Shown here piece after piece: positions 1 to 7,696 of a DNA stretch of 33,371 nt (position 1 is its first letter; the number at the start of each line of letters is the position of its first letter). The stretch comes from an uncultured Desulfohalobiaceae bacterium (GTDB lineage Bacteria; Desulfobacterota; Desulfovibrionia; Desulfovibrionales; Desulfothermaceae). The notes beneath the pieces were generated by a model, which saw only the letters and a list, made by a program, of their open reading frames with translations, ran no database searches and was not told where the DNA came from. The DNA lies in assembly GCA_913055815.1 (NCBI GenBank), contig CAJXKR010000003.1, positions 1 to 33,371 on the forward strand, in the 5' to 3' direction. The translations under genes and the position numbers were made by a program.

Positions 1-108
1 GTCTCGGTGGCAACATTCGGTGTTGCCCTGGCTTTGGCGGTAAAGATCTACAGACGTTATCAGACCCTGGAAGAAGACGAAATCAGAATCCGAATGAGGC
101 ACAAATGA
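1..108 (+). CDS. MrpC/NuoK-like antiporter subunit, C-terminal end (partial)
   Basis: Frame 1 is open from the window edge to TGA at 106-108 and encodes the last 35 residues of a protein. A hydrophobic stretch (VATFGVALALAVKIY) is followed by a charged cytoplasmic tail (RRYQTLEEDEIRIRMRHK). This fits the end of the last transmembrane helix of a small NuoK/MrpC/MnhC-type subunit. In Mrp operons that subunit normally lies directly upstream of the MrpD-type subunit, and a MrpD-like gene follows here with a 4-base ATGA overlap, implying translational coupling. The identity is an inference from context and from the tail; most of the protein lies outside the window. Confidence 0.7.
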   Translation, partial: VSVATFGVALALAVKIYRRYQTLEEDEIRIRMRHK

Positions 109-1610
109 ATATACAGTACCCGGTACTTATAATCATCATTCCCTTGTTGGCTGCGGTGTTTAGCAGTGCCCTCATGTGGGGCAACAGGCGCTTGGTCTAT
201 CCATTGTGCGTTCTTGCCCTGGCTGCCACTGCGATCAACACTTTTTTACTGCTAGCAGAGGTTGTTCACTCCGGACCGGTGAATTATCTATTGGCAGGTT
301 GGTCTCCTCCCTGGGGAATCCAGATGCGTGTTGACCTGTTGAACGGGCTGGTACTTTGCATAGTCTCGGTAGTCGCCCTAATAAACCTTATAGCCAGTTT
401 CAGGTCAGTACAGCAGGAACTTGCAGAGAAAACCGACAGTTTTTATGTTTTGTATCTGCTGTTTATAACCGGTCTTTTGGGGGTGGTAATAACTGCGGAC
501 CTCTTCAACCTCTATGTTTTACTGGAAGTAACTTCTTTGGCTGCCTATGCCCAGATAGCCATGGGTGACAGGGACAGGGCACCGTTGGCCAGTTTGAATT
601 ACGTATTCCTGGGTGTTATTGGTGCCAGCTTTTATCTTCTGGGAGTGGGATATTTGTATATAAAAACCGGCTCTTTGAATATGATGGATATATCCAATAT
701 ATTGCTGTCTGTATATTCTTCCATAGCCGTGTTTACCGCATTTATTTTCTGTATGGTCGGAATATGGGTGAAGATGGCATTATTCCCCTTGCACGCTTGG
801 CTGCCAAATGCCTATACCTATGCACCTACTGCCTCCAGCAGGATTCTGGCTCCGCTTATGACCAAGGTGATGGTCTATGTGATGATTCGCCTGATGTTTT
901 CCGTCTTCGGAATGGATTATGTTTTCCAGGAGCTGGAGCTGAGCCAACACATAGTCCTGCTGGCCAGTATTGCTATTATAGCCGGGGCGGTATTGGCTTT
1001 GGCCCAAAACAATCTCAAAAAGATGCTTACATATATTATTGTCTCAGAGATCGGCTACCTGGTCGGAGGTGCCTGGCTCGGCAATACCGCAGCTTTGACC
1101 GGGACAATATTGCACGTGTTGAACGACGCGCTGATGACTTTCTGTCTGTTCCTTGCAGTGGGCAATATGAGCTACAAACTGAAAAATCTGGATTTTGACA
1201 ACCTGCAGGGCTTATTTTCCAAAATGCCAGTAACCATGGCCGGATTCGCCCTGGCTGGAGTCAGCATTATAGGCATTCCTCCCACCTGTGGTTTCTTCAG
1301 CAAGTGGTTCTTGATCAGCGGTGCCCTGGAAGCAGGCAACTATCTATTTTTGATAGCACTTATTTTGAGCAGTCTCATAAATGCGATCCTATTTTTCCGG
1401 GTGTTTGAGATTTGCCTTTTTGAACCCATGCAAGCCGGACACGGACACGATTATGCCCATGAGCATCCTGAATCCGGTATCCGGGAAGCCCCTGTTTCCA
1501 TGCTGGTCACTCTTATGTTAGTAGCTGCAAGTTTGCTTGCAGTAGGTTTGTATTCTGGGATGATTGTCAATCAAGTAGTAGCACCTTTTGTTTCCGGAGT
1601 TGTTGCATAA
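105..1610 (+). CDS. MrpD/NuoN-family proton-translocating antiporter subunit (first copy)
   Basis: A 501-residue polytopic membrane protein of the NuoL/M/N-MrpA/MrpD superfamily (Proton_antipo_M). These subunits carry the discontinuous helices and buried charges that move H+ or Na+ across the inner membrane. Visible signatures are the TM5 glutamate in LYVLLEVTSLAAY, the TM7 lysine in VGIWVKMALFPLHAWLP, and the following MTKVMVYVMIR helix. A His-rich loop (GHGHDYAHEHPE) lies near residue 450, before the final helices, and could bind metal. The ATG overlaps the stop of the MrpC-like gene, and the stop overlaps the next ATG (TAATG), so the subunits are probably translated in step. MrpD is the most likely role, but NuoM/N-like assignment cannot be excluded from sequence alone. 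Confidence 0.88.
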   Translation: MNIQYPVLIIIIPLLAAVFSSALMWGNRRLVYPLCVLALAATAINTFLLLAEVVHSGPVNYLLAGWSPPWGIQMRVDLLNGLVLCIVSVVALINLIASFRSVQQELAEKTDSFYVLYLLFITGLLGVVITADLFNLYVLLEVTSLAAYAQIAMGDRDRAPLASLNYVFLGVIGASFYLLGVGYLYIKTGSLNMMDISNILLSVYSSIAVFTAFIFCMVGIWVKMALFPLHAWLPNAYTYAPTASSRILAPLMTKVMVYVMIRLMFSVFGMDYVFQELELSQHIVLLASIAIIAGAVLALAQNNLKKMLTYIIVSEIGYLVGGAWLGNTAALTGTILHVLNDALMTFCLFLAVGNMSYKLKNLDFDNLQGLFSKMPVTMAGFALAGVSIIGIPPTCGFFSKWFLISGALEAGNYLFLIALILSSLINAILFFRVFEICLFEPMQAGHGHDYAHEHPESGIREAPVSMLVTLMLVAASLLAVGLYSGMIVNQVVAPFVSGVVA

Positions 1611-3076
1611 TGGAACCAATTATATCCATCAAGCCTCTGCTGGCGGTGTTAGCCTCGCTGCTGGTTATCCCGGTTCTGATATCCAGCAGCGACAGGCCCA
1701 ACATAAGAGAAGGCTGGACGATCCTGGCAGGAATAGTCAAGTTCAGCATCGTGGTTTCCATGTTGCCTGCGGTCTTGCAGGGACAGGAATTGGTGTACAC
1801 ATTGTTTTCCTTTGTTCCCGGGGTGTCGATAAAGTTTCGTGTGGATTCCCTGGGTATGCTATTCGCGCTTGTAGCCTCTTTTTTGTGGATCGTGACCAGC
1901 ATATATTCGATCGGCTATATGCGGGGGCTAAAAGAGCACAGTCAGACCAGGTTTTTCAGTTTCTTCGCCCTTGCCCTTTCCGCTACTATTGGAGTGGCAT
2001 TCTCGGCTAATCTCCTCACTTTGTACATGTTCTACGAGATACTTTCCCTCTCTACCTATCCCCTGGTTGTCCATCACCAGGACGAGGAGTCCAGGAAGTC
2101 AGGGAGGAAATATTTGATCTACATATTGGGAGCTTCCATAGCTCTTGTCCTGCCCTCGATGATTGTCTGCTACAATATTGCCGGCACCCTTTCATTCAGC
2201 AGCCAGGGAATTCTGGCAGGACAGGCATCCCCGGCTGTGCTGGCCATATTGTTGTTCCTGTTCGTCTTCGGATTTGCCAAGGCGGCAATTATGCCACTAC
2301 ATGCCTGGCTGCCGGCGGCAATGGTAGCCCCGACCCCGGTAAGCGCATTGCTTCATGCCGTCGCAGTGGTAAAGGTGGGAGTGTTCAGCATAATTCGCGT
2401 ATTAACCGGAATTTTCGGTATAGAACTGCTTTCCGCCCTGAATCTGGGGCATGTGATCGGATATATAGCCGCGATTACCATCCTGGTGGGATCCCTCATA
2501 GCCATATCCCAGAATGAATTAAAAAGGCTGCTGGCATTTTCCACTGTTAGCCAACTCTCCTATATAATACTGGGCGTGGCCCTGCTAACTCCCAAGGGAG
2601 AACTCGGGGGAATAATCCACATTGTGATGCACGCCTTTGGCAAGATAACCCTGTTTTTTTGCGCAGGTGCGATCATGGTGACCACCGGAAAGAAATATAT
2701 CAGCCAAATGCACGGACTGGGGAAACAGATGCCCATTACCTTTCTGGCCTTTTTCATGGGCAGTTTGAGTGTGATTGGACTACCGCCCACAGGGGGATTT
2801 TACAGCAAGTGGTACTTGGTGCTTGGTTCTTTGCAGGCTGAGCAGCTCCCACTACTTTTGGTACTGTTGGCAAGCTCCTTCTTGAATGCTGTCTATTTCT
2901 TGCCTGTTGTATTCAAGGGCTTTTTTGCCCCGGTTCCCTCCGAGGGTGTGAATTCCCATTACCAGGAGGCCCCTGCAATGTGCCTCTATCCTTTGGTGAT
3001 TACCGGATTGATTTCCGTGGGATTGTTCTTTTATCCGGATTTATTCAAGAACTTGATTCAAATGAGCATCGGTTGA
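1610..3076 (+). CDS. MrpD/NuoN-family antiporter subunit (second copy)
   Basis: A second NuoL/M/N-MrpD homologue of 488 residues with about 14 hydrophobic segments. It has the TM5 glutamate (LYMFYEILSLSTYP) and the TM7 lysine in FAKAAIMPLHAWLPAAMVAPTPVSA, followed by the classical SALLHAVAVVKVGVF helix, so the key charged residues of an active ion channel are present. It resembles the standard PTPVSALLHA type more closely than the upstream copy does. The start overlaps the previous stop. It belongs to the same membrane complex, probably an Na+/H+ antiporter driving pH and sodium homeostasis. The exact subunit letter is uncertain. Confidence 0.88.
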   Translation: MEPIISIKPLLAVLASLLVIPVLISSSDRPNIREGWTILAGIVKFSIVVSMLPAVLQGQELVYTLFSFVPGVSIKFRVDSLGMLFALVASFLWIVTSIYSIGYMRGLKEHSQTRFFSFFALALSATIGVAFSANLLTLYMFYEILSLSTYPLVVHHQDEESRKSGRKYLIYILGASIALVLPSMIVCYNIAGTLSFSSQGILAGQASPAVLAILLFLFVFGFAKAAIMPLHAWLPAAMVAPTPVSALLHAVAVVKVGVFSIIRVLTGIFGIELLSALNLGHVIGYIAAITILVGSLIAISQNELKRLLAFSTVSQLSYIILGVALLTPKGELGGIIHIVMHAFGKITLFFCAGAIMVTTGKKYISQMHGLGKQMPITFLAFFMGSLSVIGLPPTGGFYSKWYLVLGSLQAEQLPLLLVLLASSFLNAVYFLPVVFKGFFAPVPSEGVNSHYQEAPAMCLYPLVITGLISVGLFFYPDLFKNLIQMSIG

Positions 3077-3121
3077 GCAGAATGTTTTATGTTTACACCA
3101 TGAATTCAAGGTGGTTTTTTG

Positions 3122-3388
3122 ATGCATGAGAAAGGAAACGATACTGAGCGAGAAAAGGCTTTTCTGGAAAGGTCCAAAACTATCAGGTTTTTGGGGGTGC
3201 TGCTATCTTTTCTTTGTATAGCCAGTATAATTCCTGAATTGTTTGTCTCCAGAAGCGGATACTTCGGAATTGATGGCATGTTTGGATTTTATGCCATTCT
3301 GGGATTTATATCCTGTGTGGTGTTGGTTTTGCTGGGAAAACTATGTGGCCTGATCTTAAAGCGAAGGGAAGATTACTACCAGGAGTGA
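3122..3388 (+). CDS. small two-helix membrane protein within the antiporter operon
   Basis: About 88 residues. The track starts at a TTG (3119), but ATG at 3122 has a good ribosome-binding site (AAGGTGG about seven bases upstream) and is the better start. A charged, acidic and basic N-terminus is followed by two hydrophobic helices (roughly residues 24-42 and 52-78) and a charged tail ending REDYYQE. I do not recognise the family. Its place between two large antiporter subunits, on the same strand and with short spacers, suggests an accessory or assembly subunit of the same complex, analogous to small MrpE/F/G-type subunits. No clear homology to those is visible by eye. Confidence 0.7.
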   Translation: MHEKGNDTEREKAFLERSKTIRFLGVLLSFLCIASIIPELFVSRSGYFGIDGMFGFYAILGFISCVVLVLLGKLCGLILKRREDYYQE

Positions 3389-3445
3389 ACTCAAGGGCTT
3401 GAAGCTTGAAAATATACACTTAAACAATCCTAAAAAGTTGTAACT

Positions 3446-5206
3446 ATGTTTAATATTCCACCAGCATGGCTGATGATCGGCGGTGCCTTGTTGCTTCCCC
3501 TGTTTACCGGCAGGTCCAGGAATTGCTTTGTCCTGTTCTTGACCGCCTTGGCATTTGTCTGGATTATGGCCTTGGAGCCGGGAAGCTATTTGAGCGTCCA
3601 ATTTTTCGGGTTTGAGCTAACCCTTTTAAAAGTGGACAAATTAAGCAAGCTATTCGGATATATATTTACCCTGTATGGTTTCGCTGCATGCCTGTATGCT
3701 TTTTATTTGCATGACATACGACAACATTTGGCAGCCCTTTTTTATATAGGCAGTGCTTTGGGGGTGATATTCGCAGGGGATTTGGTCTCTCTCTACTTTT
3801 ATTGGGAGATAATGGCCGTGGCTTCTGTAATCCTTGTTCTGGCCAGGGGTGACGAAAAGTCTTACAGCGCCGGGTACAGATACGTCCTGGTCCATATATT
3901 TGGGGGCTTGTGCCTCCTCTTGGGGATTGTCCTTTTTATCCACAACACCGGGAGTGTCAATTTCGAGTCTTTTTCTGCATACAATCTTGCTACTTATCTG
4001 ATATTGCTGGGGGTATTGATCAACGCAGCTGCAGTTCCCCTGCATGCTTGGCTTCCGGATGCATATCCCGAGGCAACTGTTACTGGAAGTGTGGTTCTGA
4101 GTGCTTTTACCACCAAGACTGCGGTATACACCTTGATCAGGGGGTTTCCCGGCTGGGAGATTTTGGTGGTCGTGGGCTGTGTAATGGCCATTTACGGACT
4201 GGTTTACGCCTTGATGGAAAACGATATCAGGCGGATCTTGGCCTATTTCATAATCAACCAGGTGGGATTCAAGGTCGCGGGGGTGGGGATCGGAACTGCA
4301 CTGGCTTTGAACGGATCTTCAGCCCATGCTTTTGCCCATATCATCTACAAGGGAGTTATGTTCATGGCTGCCGGTTCAGTGATATATATGACCGGGAAAA
4401 GCAAGTGCACGGACTTGGGCGGATTGTACAAAAGTATGCCCTGGACAACTATATTTTGTTGTATCGGTGGGTTGTCCATGGCAGCATTGCCCTTGACCAG
4501 CGGATTCACCACCAAGTCCATGATAGTAGTGGGGGCTGAGCACGAACACATGTTCTGGACGTGGCTGGTCTTGCAAATAGCTTCCGCCGGGGCATTCCTG
4601 CTGGCAGGGATAAAATTTCCCTATTTTATCTTTTTTGGCAAGGACAAGGGCCTTAGGCCGGGTGAAGCCAACTGGACTATGCTCATTGCAATGGGGATAT
4701 TGTCCTTTCTGTGTATTTTGATAGGGGTATATCCGGAAGTTCTCTACCGGATCCTCCCCTTTGATGCACATGCCTATCACCCCTATACAGGGTCCCATTT
4801 GATTACTAAAATGCAACTTGTAATGTTTTCAGCCCTGGCATTTTTCCTGCTTTTGCCACTTCTCAAGCATACAAGGACCATTTCCCTGGATACGGACTGG
4901 TTTTACAGGAAGGGTTTTCAGCTTGCGTATACCGGGATATCCAAGTTTTTTACCGGATTGAACAATATATCCGAAAGATCTTCCCTTGGGATTGTACACG
5001 GCCTTGCAGTATTTTTTCGCGACGCTGCCACCAGGATAATTATGTTTTTAATGGTAACGGTCTGGTTGTTAACCGGCTCCCGTGGTACGAAACTGGAAAT
5101 GCAAAAGAGGAATTTGTATCTGAATATGCGCCGGGGAACAATGCCAGTGGGTATAGGAGCCGCAATTTCAACTATATTCATAGTGATTGTGTTTTTTTTG
5201 AACTAA
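3446..5206 (+). CDS. MrpD-family antiporter subunit (third copy, TM7 Lys replaced by Asn)
   Basis: A 586-residue membrane protein of the same superfamily, with an extra C-terminal part (about residue 460 onward) containing an amphipathic stretch and two further helices. The TM5 glutamate is present (LYFYWEIMAVASV). The segment that carries lysine in the first two copies (xKxAxxPLHAWLP) reads INAAAVPLHAWLPDAYPEATV here, so Asn193 replaces the TM7 lysine. The next helix keeps a lysine (AFTTKTAVYTLIRGF). The INAA..PLHAWLPDAYPEATV form looks like a recognised MrpD-like subfamily and is probably not random decay. The start has only a weak upstream Shine-Dalgarno. It is the last large antiporter gene of the operon. 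Confidence 0.87.
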   Translation: MFNIPPAWLMIGGALLLPLFTGRSRNCFVLFLTALAFVWIMALEPGSYLSVQFFGFELTLLKVDKLSKLFGYIFTLYGFAACLYAFYLHDIRQHLAALFYIGSALGVIFAGDLVSLYFYWEIMAVASVILVLARGDEKSYSAGYRYVLVHIFGGLCLLLGIVLFIHNTGSVNFESFSAYNLATYLILLGVLINAAAVPLHAWLPDAYPEATVTGSVVLSAFTTKTAVYTLIRGFPGWEILVVVGCVMAIYGLVYALMENDIRRILAYFIINQVGFKVAGVGIGTALALNGSSAHAFAHIIYKGVMFMAAGSVIYMTGKSKCTDLGGLYKSMPWTTIFCCIGGLSMAALPLTSGFTTKSMIVVGAEHEHMFWTWLVLQIASAGAFLLAGIKFPYFIFFGKDKGLRPGEANWTMLIAMGILSFLCILIGVYPEVLYRILPFDAHAYHPYTGSHLITKMQLVMFSALAFFLLLPLLKHTRTISLDTDWFYRKGFQLAYTGISKFFTGLNNISERSSLGIVHGLAVFFRDAATRIIMFLMVTVWLLTGSRGTKLEMQKRNLYLNMRRGTMPVGIGAAISTIFIVIVFFLN

Positions 5207-5227
5207 CAGGATAGATAATTGTATACA
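5198..5227 (+). promoter_or_regulatory. possible sigma-70-type promoter for the cNMP-binding gene
   Basis: TTGAAC (5198-5203) and TATACA (5222-5227) are separated by 18 bases, 40 bases before the next ATG. The -35 box overlaps the end of the antiporter gene. The match is moderate and the region is AT-rich, so chance is a real alternative. Confidence 0.25.
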
Positions 5228-5266
5228 TTAGCTTGCTATAAAGAAAAAAAATAAGAGGAGTGTTTC

Positions 5267-5752
5267 ATGATTGAGACACATGAAATAAGAAATATCCATA
5301 TGTTGCAGGATTTTTCCGAGGAAAAACTCCAAAAGATTGCTGAATTGGCCAATCTGCAGATAGTAAATGCTGAAACAGTCTTGTACAGGGAAGAACAGAA
5401 CCTGAGTTATTTGTATATGCTGCTTTCAGGAAAGATTATACTGGAAGTGGATGCCTCGGAAGACATCAGTGTAACTCTTGGGGTGATCAAACCCAGATAT
5501 ACTATTGGTACCTCTTCACTCATACCAAAGGCAAAGAGTTACGCCACTGCTTTTTGCGTCGAACCTAGCGAGGTTATATTCATCAACGCTGCTGAACTAT
5601 ATACATTGTTGGAAAATGATCTGGAGTTGGGATTTCTTTTCATGCAACGAATCATGCATATTTATGAATCCAGATTGGCTAACCGGACTTCCCAGTTTTT
5701 ACAAGCCCTTAAATATCACCCGGAATTGCAGCGGGTTTTTCAGGAACGCTAA
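5267..5752 (+). CDS. stand-alone cyclic-nucleotide-binding (Crp-type sensor) domain protein
   Basis: 161 residues matching only the N-terminal beta-roll sensor domain of the Crp/Fnr superfamily. The N-terminal pattern (MLQDFSEEKLQKIAELANLQIV) is the typical opening helix. LYREEQNLSYLYMLLSGKIIL and the later GTSSLIP segment cover the beta-roll, and a long helix follows (FMQRIMHIYESRLANRTSQF) like the Crp dimerisation helix. There is no C-terminal helix-turn-helix, so it should not bind DNA as Crp does. A strong RBS (GAGGAG) precedes the ATG. It follows the antiporter operon closely and may modulate it or act independently. The ligand is unknown. Confidence 0.75.
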   Translation: MIETHEIRNIHMLQDFSEEKLQKIAELANLQIVNAETVLYREEQNLSYLYMLLSGKIILEVDASEDISVTLGVIKPRYTIGTSSLIPKAKSYATAFCVEPSEVIFINAAELYTLLENDLELGFLFMQRIMHIYESRLANRTSQFLQALKYHPELQRVFQER

Positions 5753-5795
5753 CCCAAAATTTTTATCTGTTCAAAATACCAGTGGCTTAGTTTGT

Positions 5796-6068
5796 TTATC
5801 TGATCAAACATGAATTAACTATCTGCCAGATTCTGGAGCATATTTCCATAATCCGGTGAAGTTTTTTGATGGATTCGGATACTGCTTCCTTGCCAATCCC
5901 CGCATTAACCGGAGTAATGATCAAGGAATTTCCGTTGATGTTTACTTGCAGGGGTGTATCCTGATTTATTCCCAAGGCTTCCTTAACACTACAGCGAAAC
6001 TTTAAGCCTTGCCGGGTGGTCCACTTTTGCTCTCCAGCCCTCAAAAGGGCAGGATAATCAAGTCGCAC
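5796..6068 (-). CDS. doubtful small ORF with AbrB/MazE-like segment
   Basis: A 90-codon reverse ORF starting at GTG (6068). No ATG is available upstream in frame before a stop nine codons earlier, and only a late internal ATG exists. The middle (TTRQGLKFRCSVKEALGIN, then PLQVNINGNSLIITPVN) has the rhythm of a SpoVT-AbrB/MazE swapped-hairpin DNA-binding domain. A purine-rich AGGCGGG lies about seven bases before the GTG. It is convergent with the cNMP-binding gene and divergent from the pilus locus, so a regulator of the latter is conceivable. It could also be a decayed gene or a chance ORF. Confidence 0.35.
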   Translation of the reverse strand: MRLDYPALLRAGEQKWTTRQGLKFRCSVKEALGINQDTPLQVNINGNSLIITPVNAGIGKEAVSESIKKLHRIMEICSRIWQIVNSCLIR

Positions 6069-6265
6069 AGTGGAACCCGCCTGCGGCTTAAATTGTTAAT
6101 TTATTCCACAATTCTAATTTTAGTTCAAGGTGGTATATTTTATGCATTTCTAGAAGTATTTGGAAATTTTTACCTGACCCACGGGGCTATTCACGGGAAA
6201 TGGGCTGCGTGGCCCGGAGTATAGTCAAAATGCTTGAAATGTTTGTGTAGGGGTTTTTTATTATT

Positions 6266-7696
6266 ATGGACATGTTTTCAGTTCTGGGAATGAAATATAA
6301 TCCCTTTTCCGCAGCTGTAGATGAAAAGAACTATTACCATACCAGTACGACCAAAATAGTCTTGAGCGAATTTATGGAGGCGATCCATAAACGGCAGGGC
6401 TTTATTGTCCTGTCCGGAGATGTCGGTGTTGGCAAGACTTCCCTGTTACTGCAGCTTTTTCCTAGGCTGGAAAGGCAAAATGTGGTGACTTCTTTAATCA
6501 TAAACAGTCTTTTGACCAGGGAAGAATTATTGACAAGCATTTGTCAAGATTTTGGCTTGAATATATCCTATGATTTGAATTTTTCCCGTTTATTGAATAT
6601 CCTACACAAGTTTTTTTTAAAGAAAAACAAGGAAGGCAAGAATTGTGTAATAATTATCGACGAAGCCCATAATCTTAGTGTCAATGTTCTGGAATCCTTG
6701 AGGATGCTCTCCAATCTGGAAACCAGGGGAAAAAAGTTGGTCCAGATTATTCTGGTAGGACAACAGGAACTCATGGACCAGTTCAAGAGAAAAGAACTCA
6801 GACAGTTAAAAAGCAGGATAGGTTTGGTTCAACATCTCTACCCACTTACTCGCCAGGAACAGGAAGACTACGTAAAATTCAAGTTGGCCAGCAGTGGTTC
6901 ACAAGTGAGGATCACTTCTGGGGCGATGAAATTGTTATGGATAACCACACTGGGTAATCTTCGCTTGATCAATGTTGTCATGGAGAGATCTCTGCACGCT
7001 CTGGTGGTATTCAATAAAATGATTATTGACAAACAAATCCTCAAGAGCGCTTTGAAGGATATTGCCAAGTATCGCAGTGAAGTCCTGAGACGTCTAAGAT
7101 TGGTCTGGACCAAACGATTGGCCTATATCTGTCTTCCCATAGTTTTGACCTGCACCACAAGCTTTTTTCTTCTGTTTTCCCAAAATCTGTTTATTTCCGC
7201 CTCTTCATCCCCTTTAAACAAAGACGGAGGGAAAGTGGTTTCTTCTGAAACCGGACATCCAGATAATTATTCCAGGAATAAAAGCAGTGAAAGGGTTCAG
7301 GGACCTGAGGAGGATTCCAGCAATAAAGCTGCTTTATCCAAGAAAAGAAATAAAGGTCAATCTATGGATAAGGGAAATGTTTCGTTGCCAAAACAGGACT
7401 CCGAAACTGAATCCAAATCCAAGGATTTTTGGTTTATAGTACAGATAAGTGTTTACTCCCAAAAAAACAAGGCGATCCAAAAGCTTTCCAGTTTGCAAGA
7501 AAAGGATATAGAAGCCTGCTTTCTGCCGGTCTGGGATACAGAAGGAAACAAGTGGTACATGGTGGAAGCGGGTCTGGCCAGTAAAGAAAAAAATGCGCAG
7601 GCTATGGCCCAAAAGTGTCAAAGTGTTCTTGATCACGATATTTCCGTGATAAGACTGGAAAAATCCATGGTAGAAAAGAATTTGCAATGTCTGTAG
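6266..7696 (+). CDS. ExeA/MshM-like AAA ATPase with transmembrane helix and C-terminal SPOR-like domain
   Basis: 476 residues. The N-terminus (LGMKYNPFSAAVDEKNYY) is typical of ExeA/GspA/MshM ATPases. Walker A is GDVGVGKTS (about 51-59) and Walker B is IIIDEAHN (about 129-136), with a sensor-like NLETRG after it. A single transmembrane helix at about 286-306 puts the remainder in the periplasm. A Ser/Lys-rich linker leads to a C-terminal domain from about 388 (FWFIVQISVYSQ and later WYMVEAGLASKEKNAQAMA) with the alternating pattern of a peptidoglycan-binding SPOR domain. ExeA proteins help secretins or pili cross the cell wall, so a septal-glycan sensor fits. It is the first gene of the locus and overlaps the next by 10 bases. 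Confidence 0.85.
   Translation: MDMFSVLGMKYNPFSAAVDEKNYYHTSTTKIVLSEFMEAIHKRQGFIVLSGDVGVGKTSLLLQLFPRLERQNVVTSLIINSLLTREELLTSICQDFGLNISYDLNFSRLLNILHKFFLKKNKEGKNCVIIIDEAHNLSVNVLESLRMLSNLETRGKKLVQIILVGQQELMDQFKRKELRQLKSRIGLVQHLYPLTRQEQEDYVKFKLASSGSQVRITSGAMKLLWITTLGNLRLINVVMERSLHALVVFNKMIIDKQILKSALKDIAKYRSEVLRRLRLVWTKRLAYICLPIVLTCTTSFFLLFSQNLFISASSSPLNKDGGKVVSSETGHPDNYSRNKSSERVQGPEEDSSNKAALSKKRNKGQSMDKGNVSLPKQDSETESKSKDFWFIVQISVYSQKNKAIQKLSSLQEKDIEACFLPVWDTEGNKWYMVEAGLASKEKNAQAMAQKCQSVLDHDISVIRLEKSMVEKNLQCL

Noticed and set aside
5781-5810. GTTTG...CAAAC inverted repeat between convergent genes as a terminator
   Set aside because: The stem is only 5 bp, AT-rich and without a proper T-tract.
6009-6224. 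71-aa + strand ORF in the region before the ExeA-like gene
   Set aside because: It overlaps the reverse AbrB-like ORF, starts without a good RBS and has no recognisable features; probably a shadow.
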